DNA of 64,000 nucleotides from Shewanella sp. OMA3-2 (GTDB lineage: Bacteria; Pseudomonadota; Gammaproteobacteria; Enterobacterales; Shewanellaceae): positions 3,236,001 to 3,300,000 of the forward strand of contig NZ_CP090974.1 in NCBI RefSeq assembly GCF_021513195.1. The letters are read 5' to 3'. Positions 9,689 to 19,461 of the stretch are shown piece after piece (the first letter of the stretch is position 1; every line of letters begins with the position of its first letter). Under the pieces are notes generated by a model. That model made no database searches. It was not told where the DNA came from and saw only the letters and a program-made list of their open reading frames with translations. Made by a program: the position numbers and the translations under genes.

Positions 9689-10570
9689 GTGTTAACTGAT
9701 GCAATAAAAACTTATCAGCAAAGAGTTGATCAAGTATTAGGCCAAAAATTAACTCATTTTGATGAGACGGCACCGACATTAAAAGCGGCCATGATCCATG
9801 GTGCGTTATTAGGTGGCAAACGTATCAGACCTTTTTTGGTTTACAGTATTGGACAAATGTTAAATGTCCCTTTAACAATATTGGATAACTTAGCCGCTGC
9901 AATTGAATGTATACACGCATATTCACTTATTCATGACGACTTACCGGCAATGGATAATGATAGTCTTCGTCGCGGCCAACCAACAGTTCATATCGCTTTT
10001 GATGAAGCCAATGCGATATTGGCCGGCGATGCATTACAAGCTTTAGCGTTTGATATTATCAGTGAGCCTATTGATGGTTTAACACCCTCACAGCAATTAG
10101 CCATAGTTAAGTCATTGGCTAAAGCCTCAGGTTATCAGGGTATGTGTGGCGGTCAGGCAATTGATCTTAGCGCAACAGATAAACACATCGAGCTGGCAAA
10201 ATTAACCGAACTTCATAACAAAAAAACTGGCGCGCTTATCTGCTGTGCAGTAGAAATGGCGTTAATCGCCGCGAATGTCCCTGATAATGAATACCAAGCT
10301 TTAATGGTTTACGCTGGTAAAATAGGGTTAGCCTTTCAAGTGCAAGACGATATATTGGATATCGTGGCCAGCACCGAAGAGTTAGGTAAGCCACAGGGCA
10401 GCGACGAGCAATCGAATAAAAGCACCTTCCCTAAATTACTAGGATTAGAAGGGGCCAAGCAGACATCACAGCAGCTTGTTGATGATGCTCTATCAGAACT
10501 GACTAAATTGCCATACAATAGTCAGTTAATTGCAGACTTTGCTCGGTATATTATCGTGCGAAGAATATAA
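9689..10570 (+). CDS. ispA: (2E,6E)-farnesyl diphosphate synthase
   Basis: Condenses isopentenyl diphosphate with DMAPP and GPP to make FPP. The 293 residues include the first aspartate-rich motif DDLPAMD (residues 83-89) and the second, DDILD (220-224), plus GGKRIRPFL near residue 42 and GGQAIDL near 154. The length is close to the E. coli enzyme (299). The start follows a TGTTGAGGTAATACT region with a GAGG ribosome binding site. It lies in an operon with xseB and dxs. Confidence 0.93.
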   Translation: MLTDAIKTYQQRVDQVLGQKLTHFDETAPTLKAAMIHGALLGGKRIRPFLVYSIGQMLNVPLTILDNLAAAIECIHAYSLIHDDLPAMDNDSLRRGQPTVHIAFDEANAILAGDALQALAFDIISEPIDGLTPSQQLAIVKSLAKASGYQGMCGGQAIDLSATDKHIELAKLTELHNKKTGALICCAVEMALIAANVPDNEYQALMVYAGKIGLAFQVQDDILDIVASTEELGKPQGSDEQSNKSTFPKLLGLEGAKQTSQQLVDDALSELTKLPYNSQLIADFARYIIVRRI

Positions 10571-10589
10571 TAAGACAGAATATCTCACT

Positions 10590-12455
10590 ATGAGTTTCGA
10601 TAATTCTCAATATCCTGTGTTAGCACAAGCTAACACACCAGAAGAACTTAGACAGCTACCTCAGGGTTTATTGCCGCAGGTGTCAGCTGAGCTGCGCCAA
10701 TTTTTGTTGCAATCGGTAGGCATGTCTAGTGGTCATTTTGCTTCTGGCTTAGGCACGGTTGAATTAACCGTGGCACTTCATTATGTTTATAACACGCCTT
10801 TTGACCAATTGGTTTGGGATGTTGGCCATCAAGCTTATCCTCACAAAATTTTAACTGACCGCCGTGATCGCATGCACACCATTCGCCAAAAAAATGGCTT
10901 GCATCCTTTTCCTTGGCGTGAAGAAAGTCATTACGACACCTTTAGTGTTGGTCATTCTGGCACTTCTGTCAGTGCTGCTTTAGGCATGGCAATTGCTGCC
11001 GAAAAAGAAAATAAAGGCCGTAAAGTCGTTGCTGTTATTGGCGATGGCGCGATGACAGGTGGTATGGTTTTTGAAGCATTAAATCATGCAGGTGATTTAC
11101 ACAACGATATGTTAGTGGTGCTGAATGATAATGAAATGTCGATTTCAGAAAATGTTGGCGCACTGAATAATCACCTTGCTCAACTTATGTCAGGCCGCTT
11201 TTACACAACTATCCGTGAAGGCAGTAAAAAAGTACTTAAGGGCATGCCTGCCATAAAGGAAATAGCCAAGCGGACTGAAGAACATTTAAAAGGCATGGTG
11301 GTTCCTGGCACATTGTTTGAGGAGCTCGGCTTTAATTATATTGGTCCTATTGATGGCCATGATGTTGATGCCCTAGTTGAAACTATGCGTAATATGCGCA
11401 GTTTAAAAGGGCCTCAAATTCTCCACATCATGACTAAAAAAGGTCGTGGTTATGAGCCCGCAGAAAAAGATCCTATTGGTTGGCACGCAGTGCCTAAATT
11501 TGACCCAAGCCTGTTTAGAAAACCAGCCACTAAACCTGGGTTACCGACATTTTCACAGGTGTTTGGTAAATGGTTATGTGATGTCGCAGAACTTGACGAT
11601 AAAGTGATGGGCATTACCCCTGCTATGCGTGAAGGTTCTGGTATGGTCGAGTTTTCACAACGTTTTCCTAAACAGTATTTTGATGCAGCCATCGCTGAGC
11701 AGCATGCGGTAACCTTAAGTGCAGGTATGGCAACCCAAGGCTTAAAGCCTGTTGTAGCCATATACTCTACCTTCTTGCAACGTGGTTATGATCAACTCAT
11801 TCATGATGTGGCATTACAGCGCTTACCTGTGTTATTTGCCATTGACCGTGGTGGCATTGTCGGTGCTGATGGTCCAACTCATCAAGGCGCGTTTGATTTA
11901 AGCTTTATGCGTTGTATTCCCAATATGATAATTATGACCCCTTCAGATGAGAATGAATGTCGTCAGATGCTGTACACCGGCTATTGTTATCAAGACGGTC
12001 CAACTGCGGTGCGCTACCCAAGAGGTTGCGCAACAGGCGCTGAACAAGTTGAGACCATGACACAATTACCTATCGGCAAAGGCGTAATGAAGCGCCAGGG
12101 CAAAAAAATTGCCATCGTTAATTTTGGTACAACTTTACAAGCTGCCTTAATCGCTGCAGAAGCGCTAGATGCTTCCGTTGCCGATATGCGTTTTGTAAAG
12201 CCATTAGATACTGAGCTACTCACTGAACTGGCAAACAACCATGATATTATTGTTACCGTTGAAGAAAACGCGATTATGGGCGGCGCCGGTAGTGGGGTAA
12301 TGGAACTATTACAAAAACTTAAAATCATTATGCCTGTGGTTCAAATCGGCCTGCCAGATGAATTTATCAAACACGGTGCTCCAGATGAAATCATCAATGA
12401 ATTGAAACTAGATGCACAGGGCATTGAGCAGCAGATCAGAAACTACTTAGCTTAA
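10590..12455 (+). CDS. dxs: 1-deoxy-D-xylulose-5-phosphate synthase
   Basis: The thiamin-dependent first enzyme of the MEP pathway, making DXP from pyruvate and glyceraldehyde-3-phosphate. The 621 residues show the TPP-site motifs [11 protein letters not shown] (GDG from residue 151) and LNDNEMSIS (179 on), [14 protein letters not shown] early, the transketolase pyrimidine domain ([28 protein letters not shown]) and a C-terminal transketolase domain. I start at ATG 10590, giving the family-like [11 protein letters not shown]; an upstream in-frame start overlaps ispA. The normal downstream terminator has been split by the IS element at 12541. Confidence 0.95.
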   Translation: MSFDNSQYPVLAQANTPEELRQLPQGLLPQVSAELRQFLLQSVGMSSGHFASGLGTVELTVALHYVYNTPFDQLVWDVGHQAYPHKILTDRRDRMHTIRQKNGLHPFPWREESHYDTFSVGHSGTSVSAALGMAIAAEKENKGRKVVAVIGDGAMTGGMVFEALNHAGDLHNDMLVVLNDNEMSISENVGALNNHLAQLMSGRFYTTIREGSKKVLKGMPAIKEIAKRTEEHLKGMVVPGTLFEELGFNYIGPIDGHDVDALVETMRNMRSLKGPQILHIMTKKGRGYEPAEKDPIGWHAVPKFDPSLFRKPATKPGLPTFSQVFGKWLCDVAELDDKVMGITPAMREGSGMVEFSQRFPKQYFDAAIAEQHAVTLSAGMATQGLKPVVAIYSTFLQRGYDQLIHDVALQRLPVLFAIDRGGIVGADGPTHQGAFDLSFMRCIPNMIIMTPSDENECRQMLYTGYCYQDGPTAVRYPRGCATGAEQVETMTQLPIGKGVMKRQGKKIAIVNFGTTLQAALIAAEALDASVADMRFVKPLDTELLTELANNHDIIVTVEENAIMGGAGSGVMELLQKLKIIMPVVQIGLPDEFIKHGAPDEIINELKLDAQGIEQQIRNYLA

Positions 12456-12464
12456 CCAGTTTAG

Positions 12465-12498
12465 TGGATTATTTATGTTAGCTGACATAAATAATCCA
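12465..12498. other. 14-bp perfect hairpin just after dxs
   Basis: TGGATTATTTATGT (12465-12478) and ACATAAATAATCCA (12485-12498) are perfect inverted repeats with a six-base loop. No T tract follows, so it is not an ordinary intrinsic terminator. It may protect the 3' end of the transcript. Confidence 0.5.
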
Positions 12499-12529
12499 AA
12501 AGTTCTAAAAATAACCGACAAAAAAGGGC

Positions 12530-12540
12530 TGAATTATCAG
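12530..12540. repeat. IS target-site duplication, left copy
   Basis: TGAATTATCAG lies directly against the left IS end and is repeated exactly at 13980-13990. Confidence 0.9.
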
Positions 12541-12542
12541 TA

Positions 12543-12574
12543 ATGCCGTTCACTTAAGGTGAGCGGCATTTTTT
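12543..12574 (+). terminator. inward-facing terminator at left IS end
   Basis: ATGCCGTTCAC (12543-12553) pairs with GTGAGCGGCAT (12559-12569) with one G-T pair, followed by TTTTTT on the plus strand. It would stop transcripts entering from dxs, and so may replace the terminator the insertion destroyed. It includes part of the inverted terminal repeat and the transposase stop codon. Confidence 0.7.
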
Positions 12575-13875
12575 ATTTTTGCGACTGGGTAGCCATTTTT
12601 ACTGACTTTTAAGCACCTTGGATAACTTCTTTCTCGTTTTCCTTCCAGCTTAAACTGCTTGGCATTTCTCTCTATATCTAAAATAAACCTCGGAACATTT
12701 CCTGGTGCATATAACGGCATATTAGTGAGTTGATTGATAATATGAGATGAAGCATCTCGAAAACTCAGCTGATTTGGAAATACATTTTTAAGCGATTTCG
12801 CCATTAAAATCATTTTATAACGTATTAAATTATAAGCTAATAATAGTCCCCATAGCTCTTGATTTATTAACTCTGGAAGATTGCTTCTCAGCGTAAATCG
12901 ACTTTCTAACATATATTGTTTCATTTCTCGATAACCCAGCTCTATCTCCCAGCGATGTGTATATAAATCAACTATTTCTGCACCCGGATAGGCCATAACA
13001 TCAAGCATTGAACTCAGAATGTTGACCTGTTTACCTTTTATCTGACGAGTGGTTAATCTGGCTTCTATTGTTAATGGTAATTCAGGGCGTTTCTTTCTCG
13101 ATTGAGGCGTTGTACTTAACCTGACAAGCTTATCGTGCTTACCTAAACTGCGGATTGTTTCATATTGAGTGCCTTTTTTTAACGGTAATAACCAATGGGT
13201 GTTGACGCCTTTAGCCTGCCAATCGTGTAATAAGCCTAGCGAGTAAAAGCCTTTATCAAACAAGGTTAAGCTGTTGTCGGGTACACTTTTGATAAGCTTA
13301 GCCGCTAAGTTCATTTCATTTTCAGCCACACTGTCAAAGACGCTATCAACCAGTAAATGACTACTCAGTTCCATCATACAAACCATGCGCACTTGAGGGT
13401 AACCAGACTCACTTGATTTGTTTGCTGTGCGCGCAAAAGCTGCACTATTCTCTTTCGTTTCAGGCGTTCTCCAGACTACGCCATCAACGCCAAAGAGGTT
13501 CAAACCGCACCAATGAGGATGTTCAGCACGTTGATGCCATGTGGCCGCTGAGCGATGAAATATATCGCGAACCACATCACTGCCAAGCTTTTTTCTGGCC
13601 TGTGTGACAGCACTTCTCGCCACATAATCAACCTCTTGTGGCAGCACAATATCAAGCTTGTTAATCAATTGACGAACGGATTCAGTGCGAAATAAAGACA
13701 TCCCAATAACAGCCCAAACCATAGCGTCCATGGGGAGTTTTCGACGTCTTAATGTGGCAACACCATTGGAGTCTAGACAAGATTGAATAATATCGGGTTC
13801 AAGGACATCAGCAAGAGATGAAAATTCGGTGAGTCGGTTAATTGAAGTGCGAGCAAGTGCTTCTGAAAGTTCCAT
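12550..13875 (-). CDS. IS4-family transposase (DDE)
   Basis: Catalyses cut-and-paste transposition of the element. It has 441 residues and appears intact. The first catalytic aspartate lies in [10 protein letters not shown], the second in [10 protein letters not shown], and the glutamate in the IS4 signature Y-2-R-3-E-6-K, seen as [15 protein letters not shown]. The N-terminal domain ([20 protein letters not shown]) is typical of this group. The stop codon lies inside the left terminal repeat. I see no normal ribosome binding site before the ATG; a terminator-like hairpin and seven T residues abut it instead, which should keep expression low. Confidence 0.93.
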   Translation of the reverse strand: MELSEALARTSINRLTEFSSLADVLEPDIIQSCLDSNGVATLRRRKLPMDAMVWAVIGMSLFRTESVRQLINKLDIVLPQEVDYVARSAVTQARKKLGSDVVRDIFHRSAATWHQRAEHPHWCGLNLFGVDGVVWRTPETKENSAAFARTANKSSESGYPQVRMVCMMELSSHLLVDSVFDSVAENEMNLAAKLIKSVPDNSLTLFDKGFYSLGLLHDWQAKGVNTHWLLPLKKGTQYETIRSLGKHDKLVRLSTTPQSRKKRPELPLTIEARLTTRQIKGKQVNILSSMLDVMAYPGAEIVDLYTHRWEIELGYREMKQYMLESRFTLRSNLPELINQELWGLLLAYNLIRYKMILMAKSLKNVFPNQLSFRDASSHIINQLTNMPLYAPGNVPRFILDIERNAKQFKLEGKRERSYPRCLKVSKNGYPVAKIKNAAHLK

Positions 13876-13908
13876 AAAAAAATCCGATAATAAAGATTAT
13901 CGGATTTT
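13876..13908 (-). terminator. hairpin and T tract directly upstream of transposase ATG
   Basis: On the minus strand AAAATCCGATAAT pairs perfectly with ATTATCGGATTTT around a four-base loop, and seven T residues then run into the ATG. It has the form of an intrinsic terminator placed to block read-through from outside the element, and it would also occlude the translation start in long transcripts. Confidence 0.75.
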
Positions 13909-13979
13909 GGCAGACTAAAAGGATCGGTCAATAGATCGGTATATTTTTTATCACTTCAGTTCTTAACTGATCGGCATTA

Positions 13980-13990
13980 TGAATTATCAG
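13980..13990. repeat. IS target-site duplication, right copy
   Basis: TGAATTATCAG directly follows the right IS end and equals the left copy at 12530-12540. Confidence 0.9.
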
Positions 13991-14042
13991 CCCTTTTTTA
14001 TTGATGACTTTGGGAAGGATAAAAGATGACCTTCCTAAGTCA

Positions 14043-14657
14043 TTATGCCTGTGTATCTACACCTGGCCCGCCTTGCGATACCATCACCATAGCGGGACGC
14101 AATAAACGGTCATTTAAAATATAACCTTTCTGCATCACTAACATCACAGTATTTTCTGGGTATTCCGCACTTGGCTGCATACCTATTGCTTGATGATTGG
14201 CTGGATTAAACACATCACCTAATGGGTTAACTTGAACCACACCAAACTTTTCAACAGAGTTTAGGAACCCTTTCATTGTTAACTCAACACCCTCATAAAT
14301 CGCTTTAGTGGCTTCATCCTCTGGTGAGGTACCTTGTAAAGCTCGTTCCATGTTGTCGATAACGGGCAGCAGCTCATTAGCAAATTTTTCTAGCGCAAAC
14401 TTACGCGCTTGTTCTACGTCTTTAGCTGTACGTGTACGAATATTTTGTATTTCAGCCGCCGCACGCACCTCAACCTCTTTACGATCAGCTAATGCAGCTT
14501 CAGACGCTGCTAATAACTGCTCTAATTCTTCAATGCGGAAATTGGCTTGGGTTAACTCATCCATTAAGCTTGCTTCGCCAGCTTCAATGACAGTGCCTTC
14601 TTCCACTTGATCTTGGGTATCGATATCTTGTGGATCGTAGTTTGACTCGTTGCTCAT
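14043..14657 (-). CDS. grpE: nucleotide exchange factor GrpE
   Basis: Releases ADP from DnaK in the DnaK-DnaJ-GrpE chaperone cycle. The 204-residue protein has an acidic, disordered N-terminus, a long coiled coil (residues about 25-100, [20 protein letters not shown] and onward) and the C-terminal beta domain with [20 protein letters not shown] and [18 protein letters not shown] start at the ATG at 14657 giving MSNESNYDP; a longer reading adds 17 hydrophobic residues not typical of GrpE. It is divergent from nadK. Its downstream terminator is split by the IS, so read-through toward the transposase is possible. Confidence 0.93.
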   Translation of the reverse strand: MSNESNYDPQDIDTQDQVEEGTVIEAGEASLMDELTQANFRIEELEQLLAASEAALADRKEVEVRAAAEIQNIRTRTAKDVEQARKFALEKFANELLPVIDNMERALQGTSPEDEATKAIYEGVELTMKGFLNSVEKFGVVQVNPLGDVFNPANHQAIGMQPSAEYPENTVMLVMQKGYILNDRLLRPAMVMVSQGGPGVDTQA

Positions 14658-14815
14658 TTTCACTCCAGCTAAAAAATGCGATGTTTTCAGTAATCTTGAT
14701 AGAAACATATCAGAAGAAGATTAATTATCATGCTTCTGACACTTTTAATTAGTTTGGGTATATTATGGGGATCAATTTCAGCGTTTCAAGGCTTTTAAGC
14801 CTAACAAATATCAAT

Positions 14816-15694
14816 ATGAGCAAAAAGTTTAATACTATCGGCCTTATAGGTAAACCGCATCATCATGGCACAAACTTAACCTTGAAGCGTTTGCATCATT
14901 GGTTATCAGCACAAGGCTACCAAGTCATTGTTGAGTCACGTATTTCGGCAGAGCTTGGCAATGATATATCATCCATGGACTTACTTGAGATGGGGGCGCA
15001 TTGTGATCTGGCCATTGTGGTAGGTGGTGATGGCAATATGCTTGGTGCTGCACGGGTATTAGCCCGTTTTGATGTGGCAGTTATTGGCGTTAACCGAGGT
15101 AATTTAGGTTTTTTAACCGACTTACCACCAGAAAATTTTGAAGATACGCTCGCAGAAGTGCTTGATGGCAAGTTTGAAACTGAATACCGCTTTTTATTAG
15201 AAGCCGAAGTGCATCGCCATGGTAAAATCACCTCAAGTAATACCGCTGTCAATGAAGCGGTATTGCATCCTGGTAAAATTGCTCACATGATCCAATTCGA
15301 AGTCTACATAGATGAACAGTTTATGTACAGCCAGCGCGCTGATGGCATGATTGTATCTACACCAACTGGCTCTACTGCATATTCATTATCAGCAGGAGGC
15401 GCCATCTTAACCCCTAATTTGCAAGCGCTTATTCTAGTGCCTATGTTCCCCCATACTCTTTCTTGTCGCCCAATTGTGGTTGATGCCTGTAGCACCATCA
15501 AATTAGTGGTATCACCCGATAACGGTGAAAACCTTGAAGTGAGCTGTGACGGCCATGTTCATTTAGCCGTATTGCCGGGTGATGAAATTATTATCCGCCG
15601 TTCGAGCGAACAATTACGACTAATCCACCCTAAAGGACATAATTATTTTCACGTATTGCGTAATAAACTTGGCTGGGGCAGCAAGCTGTTTTAA
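14816..15694 (+). CDS. nadK: NAD kinase
   Basis: Phosphorylates NAD to NADP. It has 292 residues, like E. coli NadK. The GGDGN motif is at residues 70-74 ([14 protein letters not shown]), followed by [18 protein letters not shown], and [20 protein letters not shown] in the NAD-binding region. I start at ATG 14816 ([14 protein letters not shown]); the longer in-frame reading from 14765 adds 17 residues without family support. It is divergent from grpE, the usual arrangement in gammaproteobacteria. Confidence 0.93.
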   Translation: MSKKFNTIGLIGKPHHHGTNLTLKRLHHWLSAQGYQVIVESRISAELGNDISSMDLLEMGAHCDLAIVVGGDGNMLGAARVLARFDVAVIGVNRGNLGFLTDLPPENFEDTLAEVLDGKFETEYRFLLEAEVHRHGKITSSNTAVNEAVLHPGKIAHMIQFEVYIDEQFMYSQRADGMIVSTPTGSTAYSLSAGGAILTPNLQALILVPMFPHTLSCRPIVVDACSTIKLVVSPDNGENLEVSCDGHVHLAVLPGDEIIIRRSSEQLRLIHPKGHNYFHVLRNKLGWGSKLF

Positions 15695-16067
15695 GCGCTT
15701 GATATTCTTGTTTGTCCTAGACAATCACATGCGTGGACATTTTAACTATCAACGACTAGCTTTAAACTGGGTTACTTTAAATCAAGTTTAAAGTGATGAT
15801 TTACTTAATAAATATAGTTTTAGAAACAGACTAACATAAAAAATTTTGCCTTAATGCCATCTTTTTTCAGCTTTCTATCGCATACCCAGTTGCAGCATGG
15901 AGCCTATGGGTGCGTAAACGGTATGCACCTTAAACCAGTACCACTTATCCAATAGAACTGCTGGATGACAGGCTTATGTTTTAACGGTTGAATTGTAGAA
16001 ATAAATAAGGAAAATTCAAACTTAGAAACATAAAACAACAAAAAGTCTCTTTATTTTATACCGCAGG
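15695..16067. other. 373-bp gap between nadK and the G3E GTPase gene
   Basis: The two flanking genes converge. I see no supported gene. CTTTAAACT (15760-15768) and AGTTTAAAG (15785-15793) are inverted but lack a T tract. No clear terminator is visible for either gene. Confidence 0.5.
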
Positions 16068-17126
16068 CTACACACAACAAGCTAGCAAACCCACTTGCAA
16101 TGTTTCTGCATTTAATAAGCTTGTGGCGATAATTTCTAACCGCGAATCGTTCGCGTCATCCAGTTCAGTTAAACTCAGCTGTGTATCGACCATGTTAACC
16201 CCTAGAATGCCCTCTTCAGTAATCATCACAGCTTTAAGACGTAATATTTCCGCTTGCTTAAATGTTTCAATCCATGCCATTAATAAATCAAAATCAAATA
16301 TTACGCTTGGACTGATTAACCACCCCACACTGAAACACCCTTCACCTTGATTGATTTTACACACCACTTCCCCCTCATTTAAAGCAGGTAAAGTGGTCTC
16401 TTCAACCTGATTAAACCATAGATTTGATTTTGCTGATAAACCACTGTTTAACAAAGCATGTTGTGGCTTAGTCTGTTGAATAGGCTTAATGGTTTTTTCA
16501 TGAGGTTTATGCAAACTGTTTAGTAAAGTGTCAATAAGCTGCGGTGAGCTAAAATGATCTGCAGCGGTAACAACACTAGGATTAATTTTCAGCTCGTCAA
16601 AATAGGCGGTTAACGCGTCAATATCCGACTGTTGGTAAAGTTCACTTTTACTGGCAACGATGACATCGGCTATTAACAATTGCTGAATATATATTTCATG
16701 CTGACGATAACGGTTATCTGCAAGTTTTCTGGCATCCACTAAACATAAACATGCCTGTAGATTAATGACTTGTTGGTAATGTGGCTCACTCAAAGTATTG
16801 ATAATTTGCTGTGGATGACCAATACCGGTCGGTTCAATTAGTAACCTATCAGGCTTTGCCCGTTGAATAATTTGATTTATTGCCACTTGTATCGGTATAC
16901 CGGCCGCGCAACATAAACAGCCACCAGCAACTTCTTTTATTACCACACCTTCAGCAGGCGAAGTATTAATTAACCCAGCATCAATACCAATTTCACCAAA
17001 CTCATTCACCAGTACCGCCCAAACCTCATTTTCAGGTTTATGCTTAAGTAACTGTTTAATTAAGCTGGTTTTACCTACACCTAGAAAGCCTGTAATCACA
17101 TTGGTATTGACGGGTTTGATGATCAT
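16068..17126 (-). CDS. G3E-family GTPase (CobW/YjiA-like metallochaperone)
   Basis: A GTPase related to CobW, YjiA and ZNG1, expected to help deliver a metal such as zinc to a client. The P-loop GFLGVGKT is at residues 13-20. The family metal site GGCLCC (CxCC, C70-C73) follows VIKEVA. The Walker B-like IEPTGIGHP and the base-specificity segment VASKSELYQ (in place of NKxD) come later, then a CobW C-terminal domain that ends in LLACCV. The total is 352 residues. It lies 34 bases downstream of the helicase gene and may be cotranscribed. The metal and client cannot be read from the sequence. Confidence 0.85.
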   Translation of the reverse strand: MIIKPVNTNVITGFLGVGKTSLIKQLLKHKPENEVWAVLVNEFGEIGIDAGLINTSPAEGVVIKEVAGGCLCCAAGIPIQVAINQIIQRAKPDRLLIEPTGIGHPQQIINTLSEPHYQQVINLQACLCLVDARKLADNRYRQHEIYIQQLLIADVIVASKSELYQQSDIDALTAYFDELKINPSVVTAADHFSSPQLIDTLLNSLHKPHEKTIKPIQQTKPQHALLNSGLSAKSNLWFNQVEETTLPALNEGEVVCKINQGEGCFSVGWLISPSVIFDFDLLMAWIETFKQAEILRLKAVMITEEGILGVNMVDTQLSLTELDDANDSRLEIIATSLLNAETLQVGLLACCV

Positions 17127-17160
17127 ATTTTGCTTATTTCAATTATTTTGATTAATTCAG

Positions 17161-18468
17161 TTATTTCTTCTTACTGTATTTGCCATGGCGTTGTGGTTTG
17201 CTTGACTCTTTATCAAATTGACCTGAGCGATTATTGCGATTTGGACGAGCATGCTTTTTAACTGTTTTAGTCGGATCTGATGCCAATTCACGGTAACGCG
17301 CAGGAAGCGGTGCACCTTGCTCATAACCTGCAATGCTTGTTAATACTAAACGCTGCTGAATAACCCCTTCAATAGCTTCAAGGCATTCCTGCTCTTGTGG
17401 GCTAACCAGTGAAATAGCTTCGCCCGCTAAACCAGCACGACCGGTACGGCCTATACGGTGAACATAATCTTCAGGCTCTTCAGGTAGTTCAAAGTTAATC
17501 ACCCGTGGTAACGCTTGTATATCTAGCCCTCTGGCGGCTAAATCAGTTGCCACTAATACCCGTAATTTACCAGACTTAAACTCTTCAAGTGCCTTATTAC
17601 GTGCACCTTGAGATTTATCGCCATGGAATACGGCACTTTTAATCCCGTCTAATGACAATTCTTTTTGGAGATGATCAGCGGTTTCTTTACGGCTGGTGAA
17701 CACCATCACTTGCTGCCAATTATGTTTGCCGATGAGTTCTGATAATAACTCGGCTTTACGGCGCTGATCGACTTGATAGGCCAGTTGAGTCACTGTTGCT
17801 GCAGTGGTTGTGGTTGCCACATTAATGTGCTCAGGTGAAATCAGCATATCATCGGCTAACAATTTAATTTCATCAGAAAAAGTTGCTGAAAACATCATAG
17901 TCTGGTGATCGCGATTAATAAGTCGTTTCACTTTTTCAATGTCTTTAACAAAGCCTAAATCAAGCATGCGGTCTGCTTCATCAATGACTAAATACTTTAC
18001 CGATGAAAGAGATAAGTCGTGCTGACCAACAATATCAAAAAGACGACCTGGGGTAGCGACTAAAATATTAACCCCTTGGTTTATTGCTGTCAGTTGTGGG
18101 CGAATACTGGCGCCGCCATAAACCGCGACACTTTTAATAGACGGTAAAAACTGACTAAATTGGACAATATTTTGCTCAATTTGAATCGCTAGTTCACGTG
18201 TAGGCGTCATGATTAATACTGTCAAATGAGAAGCACTCAACTTATCGCTATTATCAAAACTATCCTCATCTGCAGAGGTAATCATTTCAATCAACGGCAA
18301 TGCAAATGCGGCTGTTTTACCTGTTCCAGTTTCAGCATTCGCCAGAATATCTTTACCAGCCTGGATTTTTGGGATCACCGCCAACTGGATTGGTGTTGGG
18401 ATCACATAACCAATTGCGGTCAGTGCTCGTTGAATTTCAGGCTTTAATCCTAGCGATAAAAATGACAT
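17161..18468 (-). CDS. rhlE: DEAD-box RNA helicase, RhlE-like
   Basis: An ATP-dependent RNA helicase, expected in ribosome assembly or RNA decay, especially in the cold. The Q motif region (YVIPTPIQ) is followed by the Walker A AETGTGKT at residues 45-52, PTRELAIQ at 89-96, TPGRLFD, DEAD at 163-166, SAT at 194-196, and in the second domain VATDLAARGLDI and HRIGRTGRAG. The C-terminal tail is basic (KKHARPNRNNRSG and KYSKKK) and should bind RNA. There are 435 residues. RhlE is the nearest named relative; paralogues in Shewanella make the exact symbol uncertain. Confidence 0.82.
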   Translation of the reverse strand: MSFLSLGLKPEIQRALTAIGYVIPTPIQLAVIPKIQAGKDILANAETGTGKTAAFALPLIEMITSADEDSFDNSDKLSASHLTVLIMTPTRELAIQIEQNIVQFSQFLPSIKSVAVYGGASIRPQLTAINQGVNILVATPGRLFDIVGQHDLSLSSVKYLVIDEADRMLDLGFVKDIEKVKRLINRDHQTMMFSATFSDEIKLLADDMLISPEHINVATTTTAATVTQLAYQVDQRRKAELLSELIGKHNWQQVMVFTSRKETADHLQKELSLDGIKSAVFHGDKSQGARNKALEEFKSGKLRVLVATDLAARGLDIQALPRVINFELPEEPEDYVHRIGRTGRAGLAGEAISLVSPQEQECLEAIEGVIQQRLVLTSIAGYEQGAPLPARYRELASDPTKTVKKHARPNRNNRSGQFDKESSKPQRHGKYSKKK

Positions 18469-18681
18469 AACAGGCTCTATACAATAAAAGAATTAGCAAT
18501 CGCACATTATATACTGAATTGACCTGAAAACTTATAAAAAACGCTAATGGCACTCAGGTTTGACGATCATAGATCAAACATCTCAAGTAACATTTTGTAT
18601 CAACCTGACAATTTTGGTTGAATCAATGGCCTAAAACAGCAACTATGTGACAAAACTTATAACAACTTCATAAAGGAATAT

Positions 18682-19311
18682 ATGAAACCTTATTTATTTG
18701 CAGCAGTTTTAATCAGTTTAACCGCCTGTGGTGGTTCAGACTCATCCTCAGAAACACCAGCCCTGGATCCGACTCCTAAGCCAACACCTGAGCTAGCGAT
18801 TAATGTCTGTTATTTAGTAGACACAACTATGGGCGAATTCACCTTAGGTATTGATAACACTAACATGCCGGTCACCTCTGCTAATTTTAGTCGTTATGTT
18901 AACGAGAAATTTTATGATGGCACTCTATTTCATCGTATTGCCAATAACTTTGTTAACCAAGGGGGTGGTTTTACCTCTGGTCTCAATGCAAAGTCCACTA
19001 ATGATCCAATTAAAAATGAATCAAGTGTGGGCCTTAAAAATAATCGCGGCACTATCGCCATGGCGCGTACCCAGGTATTAGATTCAGCGACCAGTCAGTT
19101 CTTCATTAACATTCATGATAACGATAACTTAAATTATCCTAGCCAGGGCGGCTATGCTGTGTTTGGTATGGTCGTTGAAGGCATGGAAGTGGTTGATATT
19201 ATGAATGCTGTTAATACTCAGTCAGTGCAAAAAAATGGACAAATTTTCACTGATGTTCCTGTTGAAGAGATTGTCATTAATTCAATTAGAGAAACAAACT
19301 GCCCAGGGTAA
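18682..19311 (+). CDS. cyclophilin-type peptidyl-prolyl isomerase, lipoprotein
   Basis: Accelerates cis-trans isomerisation of proline bonds, here outside the cytoplasm. The 209-residue product begins with a lipoprotein signal (MKPYLFAAVLISLTACGG, lipobox LTAC with cysteine at 16), a Ser/Pro linker, and then a cyclophilin domain: TTMGEFTLGID, FHRIANNFVNQGGGF, IAMARTQVLDSATSQFFIN and AVFGMVVEGMEVVD. With no aspartate after the cysteine, outer-membrane sorting is likely. A strong terminator follows. Confidence 0.9.
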   Translation: MKPYLFAAVLISLTACGGSDSSSETPALDPTPKPTPELAINVCYLVDTTMGEFTLGIDNTNMPVTSANFSRYVNEKFYDGTLFHRIANNFVNQGGGFTSGLNAKSTNDPIKNESSVGLKNNRGTIAMARTQVLDSATSQFFINIHDNDNLNYPSQGGYAVFGMVVEGMEVVDIMNAVNTQSVQKNGQIFTDVPVEEIVINSIRETNCPG

Positions 19312-19377
19312 TAAATTAACCAGACCGTTTACTACTATTAATGAAAAAACGAGTTGAGGTAACATAACAACAAAAAC

Positions 19378-19409
19378 ACTAAAAAAGGTGCCAGCGCACC
19401 TTTTTTAGT
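19378..19409. terminator. terminator after cyclophilin gene
   Basis: ACTAAAAAAGGTGC pairs perfectly with GCACCTTTTTTAGT around a four-base loop. Confidence 0.88.
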
Positions 19410-19461
19410 ATTTCTCATCGAATATTTGATAGCCTCACAAAGATTGCCCACTGAGATTAGT

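Larger units (their letters stand above)
12541..13979 (-). mobile_element. complete IS4-family insertion sequence, 1439 bp
   Basis: The ends are inverted repeats: TAATGCCGTTCACTTAAG on the left and TAATGCCGATCAGTTAAG on the right (minus strand). They match the terminal sequence known for IS4 itself. The element carries one intact transposase and is flanked by an 11-bp direct duplication, the size typical of IS4. Length, ends, duplication and open transposase all indicate a recent, possibly still active insertion. Confidence 0.93.
12520..13999. terminator. bidirectional dxs/grpE terminator split by an IS element
   Basis: The left arm AAAAAAGGGCTGA (12520-12532) and right arm TCAGCCCTTTTTT (13987-13999) are perfect complements. 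If the IS and one copy of the 11-bp duplication are removed, they form a 13-bp stem with an ATTA loop and A/T tracts on both sides. That was a terminator serving both convergent genes. The element now separates the arms by about 1.45 kb. Confidence 0.85.

Noticed and set aside
10530..10589. Longer dxs start overlapping ispA
   Set aside because: The extra 20 residues do not resemble Dxs, while ATG 10590 gives the family N-terminus.
15760..15793. Inverted repeat CTTTAAACT/AGTTTAAAG as terminator for nadK
   Set aside because: The stem is all weak pairs, the loop is 16 bases and no T tract follows.
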